NCBI RefSeq assembly: GCF_009928445.1
Contig: NZ_JAABNO010000024.1
Coordinates: 1 to 64,000 of the forward strand
Reading direction: 5' to 3'
From: Clostridium sp. C8-1-8
Lineage (GTDB): Bacteria > Bacillota > Clostridia > Clostridiales > Clostridiaceae
DNA: 64,000 nt
In this document: piece after piece, positions 26,045 to 33,988 of the stretch
Layout: the number at the start of each line of letters is the position of its first letter
Position numbering within the stretch: position 1 is the stretch's first letter
Notes under the pieces: generated by a model
Seen by the model: only the letters and a program-made list of their open reading frames with translations
The model's database searches: none
What the model was told of the DNA's origin: nothing
Program-made: the position numbers and the translations under genes

Positions 26045-27442
26045 ATGGATTTTAGAAAAGAAAAGGATATGCTTGGGGATAGAAATATAGACACTTCCAA
26101 GTATTATGGTATAAATACGCTAAGAGCGATGGAAAACTTTGACCTTGGTGATAGGCATGTAAACCTTGATTTCGTAAAGGAAATAGCTTTGATAAAGAAA
26201 GCTGCAGCAATGGTCAATGTAAGATTAAAGGGTTTGGAAGAAGAAAAAGGAAGGGCAATAATTAGAGCAGCTGAAGAGGTTATAGAGGGTGTTTTTGACG
26301 ATAATTTTAAGATAAATGCTTTTCAAGGTGGGGCGGGAACTTCTACTAATATGAATGTTAATGAAGTAATTGCAAACCGTGCTTTGGAGCTTTTAGGAGC
26401 AGAAAAGGGGAGTTATGATTTAATTCACCCATTGAATCATGTAAATATGTCTCAATCCACCAATGACGTATGTCCTACAGCTTTAAGGATATCAGCTATA
26501 AGAAAGATTAGAAAGCTCGCAGACGCTTTAGCAGAGCTGCAGGAAGCTTTTCAAGTTAAGGAAAATGAATTTGCAAACATATTAAAGTTAGGAAGAACAG
26601 AACTTATGGATGCTCTTCCTATGATGATGGGACAAGGTTTTGGAGCTTACGCAAAAGCCATTGAGAGAGATAGATGGAGGATATACAAGGTAGAAGAAAG
26701 ACTTAGAGTTGTAAACATAGGTGGAACAGCCATAGGGACTGGTTTAAATGCTACTAATAAGTATATATACATGATGACAGATATGCTCCAGCAGCTCACA
26801 GGACTTGGGCTTGCTCGTTCTGATTTTCCTATGGATGTTACTCAAAATGCAGATGTTTTCGTAGAAGTTTCTGGGCTTTTAAAAGCTTGTGCAGTTAATA
26901 TGATGAAGATATCCAATGACTTAAGACTTTTAGGCTCTGGGCCTAAGGGAGGTTTGGGAGAGTTAGTTCTTCCTATGAGACAGCCAGGTTCATCAATAAT
27001 GCCAGGAAAAGTAAATCCTGTAATTCCAGAAATGGTTGCACAGGTAGCGATGAGAGTGGTTTCAAATGATGCAGGAATAACCTTTGCTGCTGCTAGTGGT
27101 CAGCTTGAACTTAATGCATTTATTCCACTAATAACAGAAAATCTATTAGAATCCTTAGAGTTACTTGAGAAAGCTGTTATAATATTTAGAGAGAAATGCA
27201 TTGAAGGAATTGAAGTAAACAAGGAAGTTTGCAAAGAAAATCTAGAGAAATCTACAGCAATGACAGCGGCATTGATACATCATATTGGCTATGATAAGGC
27301 TAGCGACATTGCAAAGAAAGCATTATCACTTGGAATAACTCTAAGAGAAGCCATATATCTTGAAAATATACTAACTAAGGAAGAAGTAGATAAAATACTT
27401 AATCCTCTAGAACTAACAAAACCAGGTATACCTGGTAAGTAA
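26045..27442 (+). CDS. aspA: aspartate ammonia-lyase (aspartase)
   Basis: This 465-residue member of the aspartase/fumarase superfamily has the signature GSSIMPGKVNP, the MSQSTNDVCPTA segment and GRTELMDALPM. Aspartase deaminates L-aspartate to fumarate and ammonia (EC 4.3.1.1). The TNDVCPTA form and context favour aspartase over fumarase, but the substrate cannot be proven by eye. It sits between an HxlR regulator and hydF with 14-bp gaps on both sides. An ammonia-producing enzyme next to a hydrogenase maturase may matter, since the bridging dithiomethylamine ligand of [FeFe]-hydrogenase needs a nitrogen source. Confidence 0.88.
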   Translation: MDFRKEKDMLGDRNIDTSKYYGINTLRAMENFDLGDRHVNLDFVKEIALIKKAAAMVNVRLKGLEEEKGRAIIRAAEEVIEGVFDDNFKINAFQGGAGTSTNMNVNEVIANRALELLGAEKGSYDLIHPLNHVNMSQSTNDVCPTALRISAIRKIRKLADALAELQEAFQVKENEFANILKLGRTELMDALPMMMGQGFGAYAKAIERDRWRIYKVEERLRVVNIGGTAIGTGLNATNKYIYMMTDMLQQLTGLGLARSDFPMDVTQNADVFVEVSGLLKACAVNMMKISNDLRLLGSGPKGGLGELVLPMRQPGSSIMPGKVNPVIPEMVAQVAMRVVSNDAGITFAAASGQLELNAFIPLITENLLESLELLEKAVIIFREKCIEGIEVNKEVCKENLEKSTAMTAALIHHIGYDKASDIAKKALSLGITLREAIYLENILTKEEVDKILNPLELTKPGIPGK

Positions 27443-27456
27443 GGAGAGTAAATATT

Positions 27457-28692
27457 ATGAGTTTAAATTCTACACCTCGTTCAGAAAGAGTACATATAGC
27501 TCTTTTTGGAAGAAGAAATGCGGGAAAATCAAGTGTGATAAACGCAATAACAGAGCAGGAAATTTCAATTGTTTCAGAAGTTAAAGGAACAACAACAGAT
27601 CCAGTTTATAAATCCATTGAAATACTTCCTATAGGACCATGTGTAATAATTGATACTGCTGGTCTTGATGATGAAGGTGATCTTGGAGAACTTAGAAAAA
27701 AGAAGACTATAGAAGTATTAGATAAAACTGATGTAGCACTGATAGTTGTTGATGGTACTGTTGGAGTGACAGAAGAAGATATAAAGATAGTAAAAGAGGT
27801 AAAAGAGAAGAATATACCTGTTTTAGGTGTTTTAAATAAAATTGATCAGTTGTCATCTTACGATGAAGTTGCTCAAGACATGGCTAAAAAGCTTTCAATT
27901 CAAGTTGTACCAGCTTCAGCAGATTTAAATAAGGGAATAAAAGAAATTAAAAATAAGATAATAAGCCTGCTTCCTCAGGAGGAAGATAAGTTTAAAATAG
28001 TTGGTGATCTTATAAATCCAGGAGACTTAGTAGTGTTAGTTACTCCTATAGATAAAGCTGCTCCAAAAGGCAGATTAATATTACCTCAGCAGCAAACAAT
28101 AAGAGATATTTTAGAAAGTGATGCTATAGCAATAGTTACAAAGGAGCATGAACTAAGACAAACTCTTGAAAGTCTAGGAAGAAAGCCTAAACTTGTTATA
28201 ACAGATTCACAGGTTTTCTTAAAGGTTTCTGCAGATACACCAAAGGATATAATGCTTACATCATTCTCAATTTTATTTGCTAGATATAAAGGTGACCTTG
28301 CAGAAATGGTTAGAGGAATTAAAGCTATTAAAAAGCTTAAAGATGGAGACAAGATATTAGTATCGGAAGGATGTACTCATCATAAGCAAGCGGATGATAT
28401 AGCTAGAGTAAAGATACCTAGATGGCTTAGACAGCTTACAGGAAAAGAACTCACTTTTGAATACTCCTCAGGTGTAGTATTTACAGATGATGTTAAGCAA
28501 TATGCATTAATCGTGCACTGCGGAGGCTGTATGCTAAATAGAACTGCAATGTGTTCAAGAATAGATGATGCAAAAGCCTACAATGTTCCTATAGTAAACT
28601 ATGGGATGCTTATAGCATATGTTCAAGGAATATTAGAAAGAGCCTTGGAACCATTTCCAATGGCTAAACTTGAATATGAAGAATTAGAATAA
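27457..28692 (+). CDS. hydF: [FeFe]-hydrogenase maturation GTPase HydF
   Basis: The 411-residue protein has a GTPase domain with P-loop GRRNAGKS (18-25), GTTTDP, DTAGLDD (66-72) and NKID (127-130), a dimerisation domain, and a C-terminal cluster-binding domain with CTH (Cys306, His308) and HCGGC (His354, Cys355, Cys358). HydF is the scaffold on which HydE and HydG assemble the diiron subcluster before transfer to HydA. HydE, HydG and HydA are not in the window. It is the last gene of the hxlR-aspA-hydF operon. Confidence 0.95.
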   Translation: MSLNSTPRSERVHIALFGRRNAGKSSVINAITEQEISIVSEVKGTTTDPVYKSIEILPIGPCVIIDTAGLDDEGDLGELRKKKTIEVLDKTDVALIVVDGTVGVTEEDIKIVKEVKEKNIPVLGVLNKIDQLSSYDEVAQDMAKKLSIQVVPASADLNKGIKEIKNKIISLLPQEEDKFKIVGDLINPGDLVVLVTPIDKAAPKGRLILPQQQTIRDILESDAIAIVTKEHELRQTLESLGRKPKLVITDSQVFLKVSADTPKDIMLTSFSILFARYKGDLAEMVRGIKAIKKLKDGDKILVSEGCTHHKQADDIARVKIPRWLRQLTGKELTFEYSSGVVFTDDVKQYALIVHCGGCMLNRTAMCSRIDDAKAYNVPIVNYGMLIAYVQGILERALEPFPMAKLEYEELE

Positions 28693-28699
28693 TAAAAAG

Positions 28700-28750
28700 T
28701 CAGGTGTAGTATGGCATGGATTTGCCTATTATACCTGATTTTTTATTTTT
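28700..28750 (+). terminator. terminator of hxlR-aspA-hydF
   Basis: TCAGGT-TA-TA-GCA and its complement form an imperfect 16-bp stem followed by a T-rich run, 8 bp behind hydF. Confidence 0.8.
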
Positions 28751-28962
28751 AAAAATTTTCTTCATTGAAAGATTTTATAATGGTATAATTACTCCTAATA
28801 ATAAAATTCTTATACTTACAGGAAGATGAGTTTGATCTCTCTGCCTATGATAAAAAAACTTCTAAAATTAACTTATTTATATAAAAAATAATAAACATGT
28901 ATATGTAATTAGAGTATAATTATGATAATAAAATTACAAGCATGCTTAAGAGGAGATAAAAT

Positions 28963-29625
28963 ATGAGCTATAAGATATTCTTAGTTGAAGATGACAAAAA
29001 TTTAAATTCAGTTTTATGCTCTTATTTAGTAAGAGAAGGGTTTGAGGTAGTCAGTTTCCATAATGGAGAAGAAGCTATTGAATCTATAGATAAAAGCCCA
29101 CATCTATGGATATTAGACATAATGCTTCCTGATGTAGATGGTTTTACAGTATTAAAAGAGATTAAAACAAATAATAGAAATACACCTGTAATATTTATAT
29201 CTGCTAGAGATGCTGATATAGATAGAATAGTTGGACTTGAGATGGGAAGCGATGATTATCTTTCCAAACCATTTATGCCAAGAGAGTTAGTTATAAGGAC
29301 AAAGAAGTTGCTGGACAGGACTTATAAAGAATTGGATCTTTCTGAGGGACAGTATTTATATGGATATCTGATAGAAACAGATAAAAGAATAGTAATAAAA
29401 GATGGACAGGATGTAGGGCTTAGCTCTAAAGAATTTGATTTATTGATGCTATTTTTAGATAACAAGCAAAAAGCTTTCTCAAGAGAAGATATATTAGAGA
29501 TTATATGGGGAGAAAGCTATTATGGCAGCGATAGAGTAGTTGATGATCTAGTTAGAAGACTTAGAAAAAGAATGCCTGAACTAAGAATTGAAACTGTTTA
29601 TGGTTTTGGATATAGACTTAATTAA
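28963..29625 (+). CDS. OmpR-family response regulator
   Basis: The 220-residue protein has a receiver domain (Asp8-Asp9 in VEDDKN, phosphoacceptor Asp52 in ILDIMLPD, Lys in LSKPF) and a C-terminal winged-helix DNA-binding domain (about 125-220, ending VYGFGYRLN). AGAGGAGA precedes the ATG. It pairs with the kinase that starts 17 bp later. The signal and regulon are unknown. The 270-bp gap before it holds the hydF terminator and AT-rich promoter-like sequence only. Confidence 0.9.
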   Translation: MSYKIFLVEDDKNLNSVLCSYLVREGFEVVSFHNGEEAIESIDKSPHLWILDIMLPDVDGFTVLKEIKTNNRNTPVIFISARDADIDRIVGLEMGSDDYLSKPFMPRELVIRTKKLLDRTYKELDLSEGQYLYGYLIETDKRIVIKDGQDVGLSSKEFDLLMLFLDNKQKAFSREDILEIIWGESYYGSDRVVDDLVRRLRKRMPELRIETVYGFGYRLN

Positions 29626-29642
29626 GGCTTGAGGTGTTATAT

Positions 29643-31013
29643 ATGAAAGATAAATCATTAGCTTTCCAGGTTTGGGCTGTAAGCGCAGGTATATTAGCAG
29701 GAGTTTTTATATGTTTGGTATTGTATTTTAATGTTTCAATAAGCTCTTTTTTCACTGATGAAACTTATAAAACCATAGAACTTGCTCAGGATACTTTTTT
29801 GCAATCTAAAAATAAAGAAAAAAATCTTCAGTTAGAGCAAATAACTGCGGAAAATTTAGGCGTGATTCAAGATATAAGATCAGTAACTCAAGTGGTTTAT
29901 CCCTATCAAAACTTAACCATAATAAAGAGGTTTTCTAAGTCTTCACTAACCAATAATCTTATGAAGATAATAGAAAATGAAACGAGAATACAGACTGAAG
30001 ATAGTAAAAGATACGAGTACAAGCTTAGTAGTGGCAGGTTGTATTATGTAATAAAGAAGATTACCTTTGAAGGAAAGGAAGCTTATCTAGTTTCTTTTAT
30101 GATGGATACTTACAGAAATAAACTTGTAAAAGATGTTACTGAAAAACTTATAGTTGGTGGAGTAATAGCTATAATTATCAGTCTTATGGTTTCTATGGTT
30201 TTCTCAAATTATATCACAGCTCCTATAAAGTTTTTAGAAAATAGGGTAAAGAGAATTGCGAAGCAAGATTGGTTTGACTCTCTTAGTCTAGATAGAGAAG
30301 ATGAACTGGGGAGTTTAGCGGCAAGTATTGAAGATATGAGGATTCAACTAATAGAGAGAGATGAATGGAAGCAAAACATGTTGCAGCAAGTTTCCCATGA
30401 ATTAAAAACACCAGTTATGGTTATTAGAAATTACGTACAAGCGGCTGAAGATGGAATATATCCTAATGGAGATATGGATGGTACTATGAGAGTCATAGAT
30501 GAAGAAGCTATAAGGCTTCAGAAGAGAATAAAGGACCTATTACAGCTTTCAAAACTTGAGTATATAAACTCAAGAACATTAAAAAAACAACCTTATTCCC
30601 TATGTGATATGATATCAGAAGAATTTTATAAAATAAAAGCCAATAATATGAATCTTCAATGGGATATTGAAACCTTAAAAAATGCTTACACCTTAGGGGA
30701 TAAAGAGCAATTTACTGTTGTAATAGAAAATCTTTTAGATAATGCATCTAGATATGCAAAGGAAAAGGTTGAAGTAAGTATATATGAGGAACATGGAAAA
30801 TATACTATAAGAATCTTCAATGACGGAGATAAGATAAAAGAAGAAGAATTTGAAGGGTTATTTAAACCCTTTAACAAAGGGAAAAATGGTAAGTACGGTT
30901 TAGGGCTATCAATAGTAAAAGAAATAGTAGGGTATCACGGAGCAGAGATTGAAGCTAAAAACGAGGATGTAGGAGTAGCTTTTTATATCAAAGGTATACG
31001 TAATATTGATTAA
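29643..31013 (+). CDS. sensor histidine kinase
   Basis: The 456-residue kinase has a membrane helix near the N-terminus (about 8-28), an extracellular domain of about 130 residues, a second helix (about 166-186), HAMP, a HisKA domain with His252 in VSHELKTPV, and an ATPase domain (ENLLDNASRYA, then a G2 box GLGLSIVKEI). The ATG at 29643 is preferred over an in-frame GTG at 29634 because GAGGTG overlaps the latter. It works with the regulator encoded just before it; adenosine deaminase follows 14 bp later in the same direction. Confidence 0.9.
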   Translation: MKDKSLAFQVWAVSAGILAGVFICLVLYFNVSISSFFTDETYKTIELAQDTFLQSKNKEKNLQLEQITAENLGVIQDIRSVTQVVYPYQNLTIIKRFSKSSLTNNLMKIIENETRIQTEDSKRYEYKLSSGRLYYVIKKITFEGKEAYLVSFMMDTYRNKLVKDVTEKLIVGGVIAIIISLMVSMVFSNYITAPIKFLENRVKRIAKQDWFDSLSLDREDELGSLAASIEDMRIQLIERDEWKQNMLQQVSHELKTPVMVIRNYVQAAEDGIYPNGDMDGTMRVIDEEAIRLQKRIKDLLQLSKLEYINSRTLKKQPYSLCDMISEEFYKIKANNMNLQWDIETLKNAYTLGDKEQFTVVIENLLDNASRYAKEKVEVSIYEEHGKYTIRIFNDGDKIKEEEFEGLFKPFNKGKNGKYGLGLSIVKEIVGYHGAEIEAKNEDVGVAFYIKGIRNID

Positions 31014-31027
31014 AAGAGGGTGATTGT

Positions 31028-32044
31028 TTGAAACTTGAAAAACTACTATCTTTGCCTAAGGTTCATCTACATTGCCATTTAGATGGATCTGTAAGACCTT
31101 CTACTATGTTAGGTTTATTAAAAGTAAAAGCTGATTCTAATATAAGAAGTGTTGAAGAGCTTCTACAACAGGTGGCTGTTCTTGATAAAACCTCTTCATT
31201 GGAAGCCTATCTTAAAAAGTTTGATATTCCTATAATGGTTATGCAGACGAAGGAAAATATAAGAAGAATAGCTTATGAATTAATAGAAGATTGTAATATA
31301 GAAAATATAAAGTATATTGAAATAAGATTTGCACCATATTTTCATTGCAAAGAAGGCTTATCAATGGAAGAAGTGATTCAAGCAGTACTAGATGGAGCAA
31401 ATGAAGGTAAGTGTAAGTACGGAGTAGAGTTTAATCTTATCGTATGTTTTCTAAGACATGAAAGCTATGAGAAAAATCTTGAACAACTTTATGTTGCACA
31501 GAAGTTTTTAGGACACGGTGTAGTAGCGGTAGATCTTGCAGGAGACGAAGAACTATATCCTGCAGACAGCTTTGTAGAACTATTTGATGAAGCAAAAAGA
31601 TTAGGCTTCCATATAACTATTCATGCTGGAGAGACAGGTAACTTTGATAATATTAATAAATCTATAACTTTATTGCACGCTGAAAGAATTGGACATGGAA
31701 CAGCTGCAATGACTAGCGAAGAGACTATGGAGCTTTTATATAATAGAAGGGTGCCTTTAGAAGTCTGCGTCACAAGCAACTATAATACTGGAATAATTAG
31801 CAGATTAATAGACCATCCAGTATACAGTTTTATAAAGAAAAATATAGTCGTTACCATTAATACAGATAATAACACAGTTTCAAATACTACACTGACAAAT
31901 GAATACTCTAAGATAATAGATAATTTTAAGCTTACCGATTCAGAGATTATAAATACAATACTAAATTCTATAAACTATGCTTTTTGTGAAGAGCATATCA
32001 AAGAGAGATTAAGAAGATTAGTGGAAGTAACTGATAAAAAGTAA
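31028..32044 (+). CDS. add: adenosine deaminase
   Basis: The 338-residue enzyme deaminates adenosine to inosine (EC 3.5.4.4). Zinc and catalytic motifs are present: HLHCHLDGSV (residues 13-22), HAGE, RIGHG and TINTDNNTVSNT. The start codon is TTG at 31028, with GAGGGTGAT before it. It follows the two-component genes closely enough to share their transcript, an unusual pairing that may mean purine salvage is co-regulated with the sensor's signal. The AT-rich 135-bp gap after it holds no clear terminator. Confidence 0.93.
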   Translation: MKLEKLLSLPKVHLHCHLDGSVRPSTMLGLLKVKADSNIRSVEELLQQVAVLDKTSSLEAYLKKFDIPIMVMQTKENIRRIAYELIEDCNIENIKYIEIRFAPYFHCKEGLSMEEVIQAVLDGANEGKCKYGVEFNLIVCFLRHESYEKNLEQLYVAQKFLGHGVVAVDLAGDEELYPADSFVELFDEAKRLGFHITIHAGETGNFDNINKSITLLHAERIGHGTAAMTSEETMELLYNRRVPLEVCVTSNYNTGIISRLIDHPVYSFIKKNIVVTINTDNNTVSNTTLTNEYSKIIDNFKLTDSEIINTILNSINYAFCEEHIKERLRRLVEVTDKK

Positions 32045-32179
32045 CTTGTGCTAAAAAAGATGCTATGTTATAATTTCAAAAATAATATGTTAATATATTT
32101 AAGGATGTAATTTTTTGTACTTCTAAGTAAAAGTATTATATCTGCAATTAATAGAAGATAAAGTAATGGGGGCGTAGAC

Positions 32180-32662
32180 ATGGAAGAGATAAAAGTTTCG
32201 TTAGATGCTAACAGAGAAGAAAATTATAAGTTTATGGTATGGGGAGTAAGAGATCAGCTTGAAACTGAAACAGATTTAATAGCTAATCTTTCCAATATTT
32301 CTGCTCTTATAAAATTCTATATGGATGATTGTAACTGGGCTGGATTTTATATTATGAGAGAAGACGAATTGGTGCTTGGTCCCTTCCAGGGATTGCCAGC
32401 TTGTTATAGAATAAAGCTTGGAAGCGGAGTGTGTGGAACAGCAGCACAAGATAAGAAGGTTCTTAGAGTTCAAGATGTACATGAGTTCCCAGGTCATATA
32501 GCTTGCGATAGTGCATCTAATTCTGAAATAGTGCTTCCAATAATTAAAGATGGAAAAGTTTTTGGAGTATTAGATCTAGATTCTCCAAACGTAGGAAGAT
32601 TCGGAGAGCTTGAAGAAAAGTATCTAAGAGAAGCTGTGGCTATAATAGAAGCCCATATTTAA
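32180..32662 (+). CDS. GAF-domain free methionine-(R)-sulfoxide reductase
   Basis: The 160-residue single GAF domain has the three conserved cysteines of the fRMsr family in PACYRIKLG, GVCGTAA and HIACDSASNSEIV. The enzyme reduces free L-methionine (R)-S-oxide with thioredoxin (EC 1.8.4.14). Length is normal for the family (yeast and E. coli about 165-180). It is soluble and stands alone with a strong terminator behind it. It fits oxidative-stress defence in an anaerobe. Confidence 0.9.
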   Translation: MEEIKVSLDANREENYKFMVWGVRDQLETETDLIANLSNISALIKFYMDDCNWAGFYIMREDELVLGPFQGLPACYRIKLGSGVCGTAAQDKKVLRVQDVHEFPGHIACDSASNSEIVLPIIKDGKVFGVLDLDSPNVGRFGELEEKYLREAVAIIEAHI

Positions 32663-32666
32663 TAAC

Positions 32667-32700
32667 AAAATACCTCCAACATTTGTTGGAGGTATTTTGT
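32667..32700 (+). terminator. terminator of the methionine sulfoxide reductase gene
   Basis: AATACCTCCAAC and GTTGGAGGTATT form a 12-bp stem followed by TTTGTT. Confidence 0.8.
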
Positions 32701-32786
32701 TAGATTGAGTGTATCAATCTAACAATACAAAGGACGAATATTTAATCAGGCATATAGTTAGAAGAGGTTAAGAATATAATGCTGGT

Positions 32787-32873
32787 GGATTTTGGATAGG
32801 ATGGCTGCGATAAATTTAATTTTTCAAGATAATGAATTTTAAATAAATTATTATGAGAATCCTAATCCAAAAT
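32787..32873. repeat. long imperfect inverted repeat in a 549-bp gap
   Basis: GATTTTGGATAGGA near 32789 pairs with TCCTAATCCAAAATC near 32858 (one bulge), enclosing about 55 AT-rich bases that can partly fold. It may be a decayed small mobile element. The rest of the gap up to 33211 contains the IS-end relic and nothing else recognised. Confidence 0.45.
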
Positions 32874-33002
32874 CATATTTGACCTATCTAATATACATCT
32901 ACAACTTATAATATTTCTCCCCTTATCATAAGTTAATGCTCTTTAGATAATATATAGTATTATCTATAAGCAAAAAATGTTACTAAATAAATTTTAAATC
33001 TA

Positions 33003-33062
33003 TTTGCTCCCTCATATAGCATATCTTGAATAAACACTAAATTTTAATAATAGAAAATAGAT
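33003..33062 (-). mobile_element. decayed IS/MITE end relic
   Basis: About 75% of bases match the element end at 1-70, including GCTC-CTCATATAGCAT (the former ribosome-site and start region). The GGCTATGTT tip is no longer recognisable and no second end was found. Confidence 0.45.
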
Positions 33063-33211
33063 CGTGCTTTTGAAAAAAGTTGAGCTGGATAGCGAGGCAA
33101 TATATGACTTAGATGTATATTTTCACAAATAATTACAAGTTGAGTGATTATAATACAAAATATTATCAATATTTCTCGCGAAATATGGTGTGTAGATCGG
33201 AAGGAGAAAAG

Positions 33212-33403
33212 ATGGATAACGAACAAATTAAGGCAATGGATCCGAATATATTAGTAAGTATAATAAATATGAAGTTGAGAGATTTTTATGACAGCTTAGA
33301 AGGTTTATGCGATGATATGGATATTTCTAGAGAGGTTTTAGAAAACAAAATGATTTCCGCAGGCTACAAATATGTGAAAGCAAATAATCAATTTATAGGT
33401 TAA
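33212..33403 (+). CDS. DUF4250 family small protein
   Basis: The 63-residue protein matches the DUF4250 pattern: a DPNILVSIINMKLRDFYDSL segment followed by LCDDMDIS and a C-terminal GYKYVKANNQF. It is soluble and acidic. The ATG at 33212 has GGAAGGAGA before it; an upstream in-frame ATG (33113) has no ribosome site and would add an unrelated stretch. The function of DUF4250 is not known; the length is typical. Confidence 0.8.
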   Translation: MDNEQIKAMDPNILVSIINMKLRDFYDSLEGLCDDMDISREVLENKMISAGYKYVKANNQFIG

Positions 33404-33528
33404 ATTAATTTTAATTATATAATTTGCTCACATGCCTTAATAAAATTAGTGGCTAGTTAAGAGAATTAACCAATTCATAAGTATGTATAACTTGGTTTTA
33501 GAATCTGTATTTTTAGATGGAAATGTTA

Positions 33529-33626
33529 TAGATGTACCACTTCATATTAGAATTTATATTTTCAAATTCGCATCTCAGAATCCAAAGGAGTTTTGAAAAT
33601 AGATTTCGGATTGAAGTAGTACATCT
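33529..33626 (+). repeat. dispersed palindromic repeat family A, copy 3 (best copy)
   Basis: The 98-bp element begins TAGATGTACCACTTCA and ends TGAAGTAGTACATCT, so its ends are inverted repeats of about 15 bp with one mismatch. An inner pair TATTTTCAAA / TTTTGAAAATA continues the foldback. The rest of the 405-bp gap from 33404 to 33808 is AT-rich with nothing else recognised. Confidence 0.75.
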
Positions 33627-33808
33627 TTAAATATTTGAATAATTATTGTGTTAAATATATTAATGAATAAAGGTAAGTTTGTGAAATTTAGGACTAAATA
33701 CAAAGTATAATGTAAAAAAAATAATATATATGAATAAATATGTTTTCAACAGCAATAATTTCTAATATAATAATTTATATGCTAAACAATGTAAAGGAGA
33801 TTATTCTT

Positions 33809-33952
33809 ATGAAAAAAGGAAAATTGTTACTGTTAGTAGCTGCTTCAGCAACACTTATAGCAACTTTAATAAAAGACAAAAAAAATAATGAAGTTGAAAA
33901 CAGTAGTTTTGAAGTAGAAACGAATCTTGATTTAACTGAAGATAAGCAATAA
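33809..33952 (+). CDS. small membrane-anchored protein
   Basis: The 47-residue protein has a hydrophobic segment (about residues 5-20: LLLLVAASATLIATLI) followed by a charged tail rich in Glu, Asp and Asn. AAAGGAGA precedes the ATG at 33809; a longer in-frame start at 33740 lacks a ribosome site. No family is recognised. It ends 36 bp before the GGDEF-EAL gene and may be co-transcribed with it. Confidence 0.55.
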   Translation: MKKGKLLLLVAASATLIATLIKDKKNNEVENSSFEVETNLDLTEDKQ

Positions 33953-33988
33953 TTCACTCAAACTTTACATAAATTTGGAGGTAATTAT

